A stretch of 64,000 nt of DNA from Pararhodobacter sp. CCB-MM2 (GTDB taxonomy: Bacteria; Pseudomonadota; Alphaproteobacteria; Rhodobacterales; Rhodobacteraceae): NCBI RefSeq assembly GCF_001691415.1, contig NZ_LRRR01000020.1, positions 1-64,000 of the forward strand. The letters are read 5' to 3'. The position numbers and the translations under genes were made by a program. Positions 34,166 to 44,808 of this stretch are shown here, piece by piece (the first letter of the stretch is position 1; each line of letters begins with the position of its first letter). The notes below the pieces were generated by a model. The model saw nothing but the letters and a program-made list of their open reading frames with translations. It had not been told where the DNA came from and did not search any database.

Positions 34166-34364
34166 TCCTCCGAACTTGGGCTTCGCCCGTCATTATCTGT
34201 TGTCTTGCCACATACACATTGTTCCCGCGCGGGAAAAGGCTCCCGAACCGTCCCGGCGGCATCCTGCGCGCTGGCGCCACCGCTTCGTGACTGCTAGAAA
34301 CCCCGCCAATGCGCCGGGACCTTGGTTTCGGCAGCGACGCGACACTGACAGAAGGATCAGCCCC

Positions 34365-35102
34365 ATGTTCGACCTCAGCGGCAAACGCGCCCTCATCACC
34401 GGCGCCTCGGGCGGCATCGGCGCCTCCATCGCCCGCGCCCTGCACGGCGCCGGCGCGACCGTGGGCCTGTCCGGCACCCGCGAGGCCCCGCTGCAGGAGC
34501 TGGCCGCCGAACTCGGCGAGCGTGCCTTCGTGCTGCCCTGCAACCTGTCGGACCCGGCCTCGGTCGAAGCCCTGCCGAAAGCCGCCGCCGAAGCGATGGG
34601 CGGTCTTGATATCCTCGTGAACAACGCCGGGATCACCCGCGACCAGATCTTCATGCGCATGTCGGATGACGACTGGGCCTCGGTCATCGACGTGAACCTG
34701 ACCGCCACCATGCGCCTGTGCCGCGCTGTGATGCGCCCGATGATGAAGGCGCGCTGGGGCCGGATCATCAACATCTCGTCGATCGTCGGCGCCACCGGCA
34801 ACGCCGGTCAGGTGAACTACGCCGCCTCGAAGGCCGGCATGGTGGGCCTGACGAAGTCGATCGCGGCCGAAGTCGCCTCGCGCAACATCACCGCCAACGC
34901 CGTCGCGCCCGGCTTCATCGCCACGCCGATGACCGACAAGCTCAACGACGAGCAGAAGGACAAGATCAACGGCCAGATCCCGGCTGGCCGCATGGGCACG
35001 CCCGAGGAAATCGCCGCCGCCGTGCTGTACCTCGCCTCGAACGAAGCGGGCTACGTGACCGGCACGACGCTGCACGTCAACGGCGGCATGGCGATGCTCT
35101 GA
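34365..35102 (+). CDS. fabG: 3-oxoacyl-[acyl-carrier-protein] reductase
   Basis: FabG reduces beta-ketoacyl-ACP with NADPH. The 245-residue short-chain dehydrogenase has the cofactor motif TGASGGIG, the NNAG motif (LVNNAGITRD), and the catalytic Ser139 (NISSIVG), Tyr152 and Lys156 (NYAASKAG). The ATG at 34365 is preceded by GAAGGA. In many relatives fabG lies just before acpP and fabF; here acpP follows only after a convergent membrane-protein gene. Confidence 0.95.
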   Translation: MFDLSGKRALITGASGGIGASIARALHGAGATVGLSGTREAPLQELAAELGERAFVLPCNLSDPASVEALPKAAAEAMGGLDILVNNAGITRDQIFMRMSDDDWASVIDVNLTATMRLCRAVMRPMMKARWGRIINISSIVGATGNAGQVNYAASKAGMVGLTKSIAAEVASRNITANAVAPGFIATPMTDKLNDEQKDKINGQIPAGRMGTPEEIAAAVLYLASNEAGYVTGTTLHVNGGMAML

Positions 35103-35120
35103 CCCCTACGGGCTGGCGGC

Positions 35121-35555
35121 TCACCCGAACTGCCAGCCCTTTCCGGTCCACAGGCGGCGCAGCACATGCGCGAAAAGCCCCAGCGGACCGAAGACCAGCG
35201 CCAGCAGCAGGACCGGCACCGTTCCGGCGTGCCGCAGTCCCAGCGCCTGCGCATCCCGCGCGATCCACGCCCCGACGAACAGGTCGAAGACGAGGAAATG
35301 CGCCCATCCCGTCAGCGTGCCCACGGGATGCGAGAACAGGGCCATCACCCCCGCCAACGATCCCATGCCCGCGCCGGGCGCCGAAAAGCCCAGAACCGCG
35401 CCGCAAAACAGCAACACGGCATAGGCTGCGCCCAGGATCAGCGGAATCACCCCGGAATGAACGTATTGCCGCGTCAACGCGGCCTGCGGTGCGAAGATCA
35501 GCAAAGCCCAGGCCGGAAGCACCGGCAGGTGCAGCAGATAATACAGAAACGCCAA
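35121..35555 (-). CDS. ABA4-like (DUF4281) integral membrane protein
   Basis: The 144-residue protein has four hydrophobic helices (LYYLLHLPVLPAWALLIFAP, GVIPLILGAAYAVLLFCGA, GWAHFLVFDLFVGAWIARD, VPVLLLALVFGPLGLFAHVL). The GWAHFLVFDLFVGAWI segment is the hallmark of the ABA4-like family, named for a plant neoxanthin-synthesis protein. The bacterial role is unknown. It is convergent with fabG (18-base gap) and divergent from acpP. Confidence 0.8.
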   Translation of the reverse strand: MAFLYYLLHLPVLPAWALLIFAPQAALTRQYVHSGVIPLILGAAYAVLLFCGAVLGFSAPGAGMGSLAGVMALFSHPVGTLTGWAHFLVFDLFVGAWIARDAQALGLRHAGTVPVLLLALVFGPLGLFAHVLRRLWTGKGWQFG

Positions 35556-35633
35556 GAAAAACCCCCTGTTGCGCGACGCCCCCCGCGCGATGTAGCGTCG
35601 ATCCTACTGGGGCTTCGCAGCTTGCGAAAGCGT

Positions 35634-35661
35634 TTGCCTATGGTCACGCTTGTGCTATAGG
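35634..35661 (+). promoter_or_regulatory. Promoter of acpP
   Basis: TTGCCT (-35), a 16-base spacer and TATAGG (-10), about 130 bases upstream of the acpP start, in the divergent gap. The same -10 hexamer occurs upstream of yajC. This is one of the better sigma-70-like matches in the window. Confidence 0.55.
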
Positions 35662-35793
35662 CGGCGTCGATCGAGGCAGGGCCTGCCCCTGCAGGTCCGG
35701 CAAGGGCGTCAATCGGGCGTCCACGTCGACAGAGCCGCGCAAGCGGTTTCAACCACGGGGCGGGTTCCGCCGAAAGGTAAACGAGGACAGAAC

Positions 35794-36027
35794 ATGAGCG
35801 ACATCGCTGATCGCGTGAAGAAGATTGTGGTCGAGCACCTGGGCGTCGAAGAAGACAAGATCACCGAGAACGCTTCGTTCATCGACGATCTGGGCGCCGA
35901 CTCGCTCGACACCGTTGAGCTGGTCATGGCCTTCGAAGAAGAGTTCGGCATCGAGATCCCGGACGACGCCGCCGAGAACATCCAGACCTTCGGCGACGCG
36001 GTGAAGTTCATCAGCGAAGCGGTCTGA
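35794..36027 (+). CDS. acpP: Acyl carrier protein
   Basis: The 77-residue acidic four-helix protein carries growing acyl chains on phosphopantetheine at Ser37 (DDLGADSLDTVELVMAFE). The rest (SDIADRVKKIVVEHLGVEE, DAAENIQTFGDAVKFISE) is canonical. The start has ACGAGGA upstream. A strong terminator follows, so it can be transcribed alone. Confidence 0.97.
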   Translation: MSDIADRVKKIVVEHLGVEEDKITENASFIDDLGADSLDTVELVMAFEEEFGIEIPDDAAENIQTFGDAVKFISEAV

Positions 36028-36088
36028 GTGGCCCCGGCCCTGCCCCAGCGTTGACGCGGGCGGGCCGAGACCCCGACCCAGAGACACG

Positions 36089-36122
36089 CGCGGCCGTTCC
36101 TTGCCGGATCGGCCGCGTTTTT
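36089..36122 (+). terminator. Rho-independent terminator after acpP
   Basis: CGCGGCCG and CGGCCGCG form a perfect 8-bp stem with a 13-base loop, followed by five T. It lies 60 bases after the acpP stop and just before the first acyltransferase gene. Confidence 0.85.
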
Positions 36123-36145
36123 CGTTCCCCAATGTCCGGACGCGC

Positions 36146-37051
36146 ATGACGCTCCCTGACGATCCGCTCGCCGCACCACAGGATCCCGCACCGCCCCCGC
36201 GTGAGAGCGGTCGTGACCGGGCGATCCGCCTCCTTGTCGATGCGCTGATGCTGCTGCCCTTCCGCCTGCGGACCGCGCTGGCGTATCGGGTCGGTCGCTT
36301 CGCTGCCGGACGCAGCCGCTCCAGCCAGCGCGTCAATGACGCCATCCACCATTTCCTGCCCGATCTGCCGCCGGCCGAGGTCGCCCGTATCGCCACCGAG
36401 GCCCAGGGCAATTTCGCCCGCATGATCGTCGAGGTCCTCTCGGCCCGCGACATGGCCGCGTTGGCGCCGACCCTGCCGATCGAAGGCCCCGGCCTTGCCG
36501 CGCTCGATGAGGCGCATGCGCAGGGCCGGCCGGTGATCCTCGTCTCCGCGCATTTCGGCAATTACGACGCCTGGCGGCTGGCGCTGATCCGGCGCGGCTT
36601 TTCCATCGGCGGCTATTTCAAGGAACTCGGCAACCCGGTGATGAACCAGCGCTATGTCGAAGCCGTCTCGGCCTCGGGCCAGCCGATGTTCCCCGATACC
36701 GGCGAGGGCCTGCGCGCTTTGGTGAAGTTCCTGCGCAAGGGCGGCATGCTGGGCATCCTGATGGATCTCGACCGACCGCAGGGCGTGCTGCTCGATTTCC
36801 TCGGGCGGCCCACCCGCACCGTGCTGTCGATGGCCGAGATGGCCCTGCGCTACAACGCCCTGCTGGTGCCCGTCTGGGGCATCCGCACCGAGGGTAAGCC
36901 CGGCTTCCGTGTCGTGGTCGAAGCCCCTGTGCCGCCCTCTGACGCCGAGACGATGACGCAGGCCCTGAACGACGCCTTCGGCGCGCAGGTCCGCGCCCAT
37001 CCCGGCCAATGGGTCTGGTGGCACAACCGCCGCAAGGGCGATCACCCCTGA
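36146..37051 (+). CDS. Lysophospholipid/lipid A acyltransferase (LpxL/HtrB-like), copy 1
   Basis: The 301-residue protein is in the LpxL/LpxM/HtrB family of inner-membrane acyltransferases that add secondary acyl chains from acyl-ACP. The HX4D catalytic motif is His136-Asp141 in VSAHFGNYDAWR; FLRKGGMLGILMDLDRPQGV and HPGQWVWWHNRR follow. The ATG at 36146 is chosen; a TTG at 36101 falls inside the acpP terminator. It is followed 96 bases later by a related gene, so this is a tandem pair next to acpP. Confidence 0.9.
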   Translation: MTLPDDPLAAPQDPAPPPRESGRDRAIRLLVDALMLLPFRLRTALAYRVGRFAAGRSRSSQRVNDAIHHFLPDLPPAEVARIATEAQGNFARMIVEVLSARDMAALAPTLPIEGPGLAALDEAHAQGRPVILVSAHFGNYDAWRLALIRRGFSIGGYFKELGNPVMNQRYVEAVSASGQPMFPDTGEGLRALVKFLRKGGMLGILMDLDRPQGVLLDFLGRPTRTVLSMAEMALRYNALLVPVWGIRTEGKPGFRVVVEAPVPPSDAETMTQALNDAFGAQVRAHPGQWVWWHNRRKGDHP

Positions 37052-37147
37052 CGCCCCGCTGCCACCGCTCTGGCCCCGCATCTCTGACCCGCCGATGTGG
37101 CCCGCCCTTGCTGGACAGCCATCTAGGCCGGGACTAGAACCGCAGGC

Positions 37148-38071
37148 ATGAGCCAGACAAGCGACATCCCTCCGCAACGCCTCTCGGTCCGCCACTGGAT
37201 CGAGGACCGCGCGGGCGCCTTGGTGATCGGCGCCGCCAAGCAGGTGCCCTATCGCTGGCGCGTGCCCTTCATGGGCTGGTTCAGCCGCACCGTCCTTGCC
37301 CCCTTGGCGATGAACCGCCGGGTCCGTGCGAATCTCGACCATGTCTTGCCGGACATGTCTGACGCCGATAAGCGCCGCATCTGCCGCGAGATGGCCGACA
37401 ATTTCGGCCGCTCGCTGATCGAGCTGCATTCGGGCCGGGAATTCGCCGAGCGTGCCGCGCAGTTCCAGCCCTCGGGCCCCGGCCTCGCCGCGCTGGACGA
37501 GGCCCATGCACAGGGCCGTCCGGTGATCCTGATCTCGGCGCATTACGGCAATTACGATGCCTGGCGCGCCAATCTCTCGGCCCGCGGCTTTGCCGTGGGG
37601 GGGCTCTACAAGCCGATGTCGAACCCCGCCACCAACCGCCGCTATGTCGATACGATCGAGAGCATCGCCAAACCCCTCTTCCCGCGCGGGGCCGAGGGTA
37701 TGACCGACATGATCCGCTTCCTGCGCAAGGGCGGCATGCTGGGCCTTTTGGGCGATCAGCACATGGCCCATGGCGAGCTGGTGGATTTCCTCGGCAAACC
37801 CGCGCGCACCGCAACCTCGGCCGCGAAGATGGCGCTGAAGTACAAGGCGCTGCTGGTCCCGCTCTATGCCACGCGCAATCCGGACGGGCTGACCTTCACC
37901 ATCACCGTCGAGGAACCGATCCCGCACAGTGACGCCCTGACGATGACCCAGGCGATCAACGACAGTGCCTCGGCACAGGTGCTCGCGCATCCCGGCCAGT
38001 GGTTCTGGGCACATCGTCGTTGGAAAGGCGCGGCGGATACCGGCGATCTGCCGGACACGCTGCCAGAGTAA
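37148..38071 (+). CDS. Lysophospholipid/lipid A acyltransferase (LpxL/HtrB-like), copy 2
   Basis: The 307-residue paralogue of the preceding gene. HX4D is His132-Asp137 in ISAHYGNYDAWR, with FLRKGGMLGLLGDQHMAHG and HPGQWFWAHRRWKG following. Long blocks are the same in both copies (GPGLAALDEAHAQGRPVIL), while the first 100 residues differ. Two copies suggest two acylation positions or chain-length preferences on lipid A. CTAG-containing promoter-like strings (37123, 37134) lie just upstream. Confidence 0.9.
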   Translation: MSQTSDIPPQRLSVRHWIEDRAGALVIGAAKQVPYRWRVPFMGWFSRTVLAPLAMNRRVRANLDHVLPDMSDADKRRICREMADNFGRSLIELHSGREFAERAAQFQPSGPGLAALDEAHAQGRPVILISAHYGNYDAWRANLSARGFAVGGLYKPMSNPATNRRYVDTIESIAKPLFPRGAEGMTDMIRFLRKGGMLGLLGDQHMAHGELVDFLGKPARTATSAAKMALKYKALLVPLYATRNPDGLTFTITVEEPIPHSDALTMTQAINDSASAQVLAHPGQWFWAHRRWKGAADTGDLPDTLPE

Positions 38072-38092
38072 ATCAGCGAAAGAAGGAGGGCC

Positions 38093-39175
38093 TTAGCGCA
38101 ACCGCGCCGAGGCCACGACCTCGCCCTGCCCGGTTTCCTGCACGATGACCACGGCGGGCTCGTCGCCCTCCAGCGGCACGGTCACTTCCAGCGGAGACAT
38201 CATGTCCCAGCTGCCCAGGACCTGCCAGCTGGTGACGATATTCGCGTATTGCGAGGTCCGGCCAGCATTCTCGCCGCCAAGAATATCGACCTCGTCCATC
38301 GGGCGATAGCGGACCAGTTGCACGGCATAGGGCCCGCTTCCGGGGCGGCCCAGCGTGTTACGCGCGGGCTCGGCCTGCGGAGCGGGAATGGCCAGCCGGG
38401 CCTCTGGCGCCGCGGCGATCTGCGGTGCGGCCTCGGCCTCGCCAGCGCCGCCTTCCGCGACGGGTGCCTCAGGCTCGGCCGCCGCAACCTCGGGCGCATC
38501 GGCGGCTTCGGCCTCGGCGGCCTGCGGGCGGGTCATGGTCAACGTGCCGACAACGGAATTTGTCCCCATCCCCGCGGTCGCCGACCGGCGCGAGGCCATG
38601 GCGATCTGCGGCGCGGCCTCTTCGGTCGGCACGGCGCGGATCGTCAGCCCCTCGGCCGAGCGCGACAGGCTCAGCGAGACCTCGCCTGCCCGTTCCCGCT
38701 GCATGGAGATCGTGTCCATGACCTCCATCACCCGGAAGCCCTCGACAATCTGGGTGCCGTTGACGATCACCTGCGGCGTATAGATCGTGGAATGACCATA
38801 CCGGCGCGCGTAACGCTGTTGACGCTCGGTATTGGCGCGGCTGGCGAAGGTGTCGGCCCAGCCGATGTAATCCCAGTAATCAACATGAAGTGCCAAGGCG
38901 ATGACATCCTCGCGCGAGGCGAGGTCAATGAGCATGTCATCCGCTGGCGGGCACGAGGCGCAGCCTTGGGCGGTGTAGAGCTCCAGCAGGACCGGATGAT
39001 CAACGACACCGCCGGTGTTCTCGCCCTGCGCCTGTCCGGCGACCGGGGCGAAGACCAGAACCATGCCCAGACAGGACAGCCGCAACGCCCGCAGGGTTGC
39101 CCGTGACATTCCGGCCGCGGGGTCAGTGACCACCCGCGCCAAGATGCCCTTCTGCATCCGTGCGATCAGCGTCAT
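38093..39175 (-). CDS. DUF1223 secreted thioredoxin-like protein with Ala/Glu/Pro-rich insertion
   Basis: The 360-residue protein has a hydrophobic export segment (LRLSCLGMVLVFAPVAGQAQ, residues about 31-50) and the DUF1223 domain with a CxxC (Cys72, Cys75) in LYTAQGCASCPPADDM, followed by ALHVDYWDYIGWADTFASR. Residues about 215-280 are a low-complexity run rich in Ala, Glu and Pro, then a C-terminal part (YAVQLVRYRPMDEVDILGGE). DUF1223 proteins are usually about 230-260 residues, so this one carries an insertion. The ATG at 39175 has AGGAGAG upstream; ATG 39109 is the alternative. Confidence 0.83.
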   Translation of the reverse strand: MTLIARMQKGILARVVTDPAAGMSRATLRALRLSCLGMVLVFAPVAGQAQGENTGGVVDHPVLLELYTAQGCASCPPADDMLIDLASREDVIALALHVDYWDYIGWADTFASRANTERQQRYARRYGHSTIYTPQVIVNGTQIVEGFRVMEVMDTISMQRERAGEVSLSLSRSAEGLTIRAVPTEEAAPQIAMASRRSATAGMGTNSVVGTLTMTRPQAAEAEAADAPEVAAAEPEAPVAEGGAGEAEAAPQIAAAPEARLAIPAPQAEPARNTLGRPGSGPYAVQLVRYRPMDEVDILGGENAGRTSQYANIVTSWQVLGSWDMMSPLEVTVPLEGDEPAVVIVQETGQGEVVASARLR

Positions 39176-39562
39176 GCGCTCTCTCCTGAAACCTTGCGCT
39201 ACCAAACCGGCAAATGGACTGCCACGCAAGCCGGGGCAACCCGCCCGGGGGCCGGTTACACCAGCTTGTGACACCCCGGCAACGCCGCGTGAGCCTGACC
39301 GCCACACCCTGCCCTGCCAAGGTTGCGAGCGTCGAAAATTGGCCACTGGGCCGGGAGACCCAATGCCACAAGGCTCCCCCTTCTCCCCGGAGCGCAGGAC
39401 CGCTTGGCAGCCCCGTGGCAAGGCGCCGCCGGATCGGGCGCTAACACCGATTTTCTGTGCACAATGGTATACAAAATGCCGTCGCCCCCCTTGATCGGTG
39501 GGGCCAGATGAGGCATGTGCAGGACAGCCAAACCCCTCTTGACCCGAAGGGAGCCTCCCCCA
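39176..39562. promoter_or_regulatory. Divergent intergenic region between the DUF1223 gene and acnA
   Basis: The 387 bases hold no convincing gene. Near the acnA end, TGTGCACA (39456-39463) and the imperfect palindrome TGGTATACAA (39465-39474) lie side by side in an AT-rich patch. TGGTATACAA resembles operators of GntR-type regulators, and TATACA within it could serve as a -10. acnA regulation probably acts here. Confidence 0.45.
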
Positions 39563-42313
<2,751 letters not shown>

Positions 42314-42333
42314 TCGGTCCCGATCCGAGATTG

Positions 42334-42361
42334 AAAGGCCCCGCCCCGTGCGGGGCCTTTT
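42334..42361 (+). terminator. Rho-independent terminator after acnA
   Basis: AAAGGCCCCGC and GCGGGGCCTTT form a perfect 11-bp stem around CCCGT, ending in TTTT. Confidence 0.9.
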
Positions 42362-42414
42362 GCTGTTGTGGCTGCCGGAGAGGGGTTTCGCCCTTGTCCC
42401 CCGCCCCTTCGGGA

Positions 42415-42540
42415 CGGGCTCCGCGGGCGACCGGGGGCCTCGCTACGCTCGGCCGCCTGAAGGAAGGAAGGGGGCGCTGCCCCCTCGCCCTGCGGGCTCA
42501 CCCCCGGGATATTTTAGGAACGAAGATGACAAGGGGCGCG
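42415..42540. repeat. Intergenic repeat-like element between acnA and yajC
   Basis: A GC-rich stretch with nested hairpins (GGGGGC-GCT-GCCCCC at about 42471-42485) runs into ACCCCCGGGATATTTTAGGA and ACGAAGATGAC. The last part resembles a short dispersed intergenic repeat I associate with Rhodobacterales genomes. Only one copy is visible in this window. Confidence 0.4.
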
Positions 42541-42614
42541 ACGCAGGGAGCTTCGAGCCTGAACACGGGGGTGTTATCGCTCGCGGCTGCGGCGTTTTCC
42601 CCTCCCCCCCTCGC

Positions 42615-42641
42615 TTGAACTCGTATCAGCCCCCATATAGG
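42615..42641 (+). promoter_or_regulatory. Promoter of yajC-secDF
   Basis: TTGAAC (-35), a 15-base spacer and TATAGG (-10), about 55 bases before the yajC ATG. The -10 is identical to that of acpP. Confidence 0.45.
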
Positions 42642-42695
42642 GTGCGCGCCAATTCTGCCGGGCTTTCCCGGCCCGATGATCAACCGAGGAGCCCC

Positions 42696-43028
42696 ATGTT
42701 CATCACCCCCGCCTTTGCCCAGACCGCCGGTGCCGCCGGTGCGGGCAGCCTCGTCTCGTCGCTCGTCCCCTTCGTCCTGATCTTCGGGATCATGTGGCTG
42801 CTGCTGATCCGTCCGCAGCAGAAGAAGGCCAAAGAGCACCGCAGCATGATCGAGGCCCTGCGCCGGGGCGACCAGGTCGTCACCGCGGGCGGCCTGATCG
42901 GCAAGGTGTCGAAGGTCAAGGAAGACGGCGAGGTCGAGATCGAAATCGCCGAGGGGGTCAAGGTCCGGGTGGTCCGTTCGACGATCACCGGCGTGCTCTC
43001 CAAGACCGAGCCCGCGGTCAGCGAATAA
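42696..43028 (+). CDS. yajC: Preprotein translocase subunit YajC
   Basis: The 110-residue accessory subunit of SecDF has one TM helix (SLVSSLVPFVLIFGIMWLLL) followed by the conserved IRPQQKKAKEHRSMIEALRR. A small beta domain follows (GDQVVTAGGLIGKVSKV, EIAEGVKVRVVRSTI). The ATG at 42696 is preceded by GAGGAG. First gene of yajC-secD-secF. Confidence 0.95.
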   Translation: MFITPAFAQTAGAAGAGSLVSSLVPFVLIFGIMWLLLIRPQQKKAKEHRSMIEALRRGDQVVTAGGLIGKVSKVKEDGEVEIEIAEGVKVRVVRSTITGVLSKTEPAVSE

Positions 43029-43130
43029 GCCGCTCTCTCCCGGCCGCCGCGCTCCTGCGCTGCGGCCTTTCGCGTTTCCGGGCCCCGGCGTTCCCGCCTC
43101 ACGGGCCCGTTCGCATCGCAAGGTATCCCC

Positions 43131-44795
43131 ATGCTGCAACTGTCCCTGTGGAAGCGCGCGCTGATCTTGCTGATCTGCCTCGGTGCCGTCGCTTTCTCTG
43201 CCCCCAACCTGTTCTACGACCGGGTCGAGCGTCACAATGACGCCGTCACCGCCATCGAGGCCGGCACCGACACCGCCGAGACCCAGGCCGCCCGCGCGCT
43301 CTGGCCCGACTGGCTGCCCACCGACCTCGTGAACCTCGGCCTCGACCTGCGCGGTGGCGCGCATCTTCTGGCCGAAGTCCATGTCTCCGACGTCTATGCC
43401 GACCGCATCGACGCCCTCTGGCCCGAGGTCCGCGACCTGCTGCGCGGCGAGCGTGCGACCTTCGGTGGCGTGCGCCGCATGCCGTCCGATGATGCGGGCA
43501 CCCTGCGTGTCGCCATCGCCAATGCCGAGCATCTGCAACAGGCGCTGACCATGGTTCAGACGCTGTCGCAGCCGATGCAGACCCTGACCGGCATCGGCCA
43601 GCAAGACCTCGACATCCATATCGAGGGCGAGCAGATCGTCGTCACCCTGTCCGAGGCCGAGCGTCTGGCCACCGATGATCGCACCATGCGCCAGTCGCTG
43701 GAGATCATCCGCCGCCGCGTCGACGAAGTCGGCACGCGCGAGCCGACGATCCTGCGTCAGGGCGCGGACCGCATCTTGATCCAGGTGCCCGGCATCGGCT
43801 CCGCCGAGGAGCTGAAGGACCTGATCGGCACCACGGCCCGCCTGACCTTCCACCCAGTGGTCCGCGTGACCTCGGATGCCGAGGCCTCGCTGGAAGCCCG
43901 CCAGATGATCGCACCGTCGATGAACGATGAGGGCCTCTACTACATCCTCGAATCGACGGCCGTCGTCAGCGGCGAGCAGCTGACCGACGCCCAGCCGACC
44001 TTCGACCAGAACAACCGCCCCGCCGTGAGCTTCCGCTTCAACCCGGCCGGTGCGCGGGCCTTCGGCGTCTACACCGCCGAGAACATCGGCAGCCCCTTCG
44101 CCATCGTGCTGGACAACGAGGTCGTCTCGGCCCCGACCATCCAGTCGGCCATCCCCGGCGGCTCGGGTATCATCACCGGCCGCTTCACGGTTGAGGAATC
44201 GACCCAGCTGGCCGTGCTGCTGCGTGCCGGCGCCCTGCCCGCCCAGATGACCTTCCTCGAAGAGCGCACCATCGGCCCGGAACTGGGTCAGGACAGCATC
44301 GACTCGGGCAAGATCGCCGCCGTGGTCGCCATGGTGGCCGTGCTGCTGTACATGGGCCTCAGCTATGGTCTGTTCGGCTGGATCGCGAACCTGGCGCTGG
44401 CGTTCAACATCGCCATGATCTTCGCCATCCTCTCGCTCATCGGCGGCACCCTGACACTGCCGGGCATCGCCGGGATCGTGCTGACGATCGGTATGGCCGT
44501 CGACGCGAACGTGCTGATCTTCGAGCGTATCCGCGAGGAACTGCGCACGACCCGTGGCCCTGCCCGCGCCATCGAGCTGGGTTACGAGCGGGCGATGTCG
44601 GCCATCCTTGACGCCAACATCACCACCTTCATCACCGCCGCCATCCTGTTCGCCCTCGGCTCGGGCCCGGTGCGCGGCTTTGCCATCACGCTGGGACTGG
44701 GGATCATCACCTCGGTCTTCTCGGCGATCTTCGTCACGCGGCTGATCATCGTCTGGTGGTTCGAACGCCGCCGTCCCAAGACGCTGAACCTCTGA
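43131..44795 (+). CDS. secD: Protein translocase subunit SecD
   Basis: SecD, with SecF, uses the proton gradient to pull exported proteins out of the Sec channel. The 554-residue protein has an N-terminal TM helix, the large periplasmic P1 domain starting NLGLDLRGGAHLLAEV, and ADRILIQVPGIGSAEELKD. The C-terminal RND-like membrane half follows, with LRAGALPAQMTFLEERTIGP and GMAVDANVLIFERIREELR. Starts 102 bases after yajC. Confidence 0.96.
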   Translation: MLQLSLWKRALILLICLGAVAFSAPNLFYDRVERHNDAVTAIEAGTDTAETQAARALWPDWLPTDLVNLGLDLRGGAHLLAEVHVSDVYADRIDALWPEVRDLLRGERATFGGVRRMPSDDAGTLRVAIANAEHLQQALTMVQTLSQPMQTLTGIGQQDLDIHIEGEQIVVTLSEAERLATDDRTMRQSLEIIRRRVDEVGTREPTILRQGADRILIQVPGIGSAEELKDLIGTTARLTFHPVVRVTSDAEASLEARQMIAPSMNDEGLYYILESTAVVSGEQLTDAQPTFDQNNRPAVSFRFNPAGARAFGVYTAENIGSPFAIVLDNEVVSAPTIQSAIPGGSGIITGRFTVEESTQLAVLLRAGALPAQMTFLEERTIGPELGQDSIDSGKIAAVVAMVAVLLYMGLSYGLFGWIANLALAFNIAMIFAILSLIGGTLTLPGIAGIVLTIGMAVDANVLIFERIREELRTTRGPARAIELGYERAMSAILDANITTFITAAILFALGSGPVRGFAITLGLGIITSVFSAIFVTRLIIVWWFERRRPKTLNL

Positions 44796-44808
44796 GGAGC
44801 CTGCCATC

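Noticed and set aside
36101..36145. TTG start 45 bases earlier for the first acyltransferase
   Set aside because: The TTG lies inside the loop and stem of the acpP terminator.
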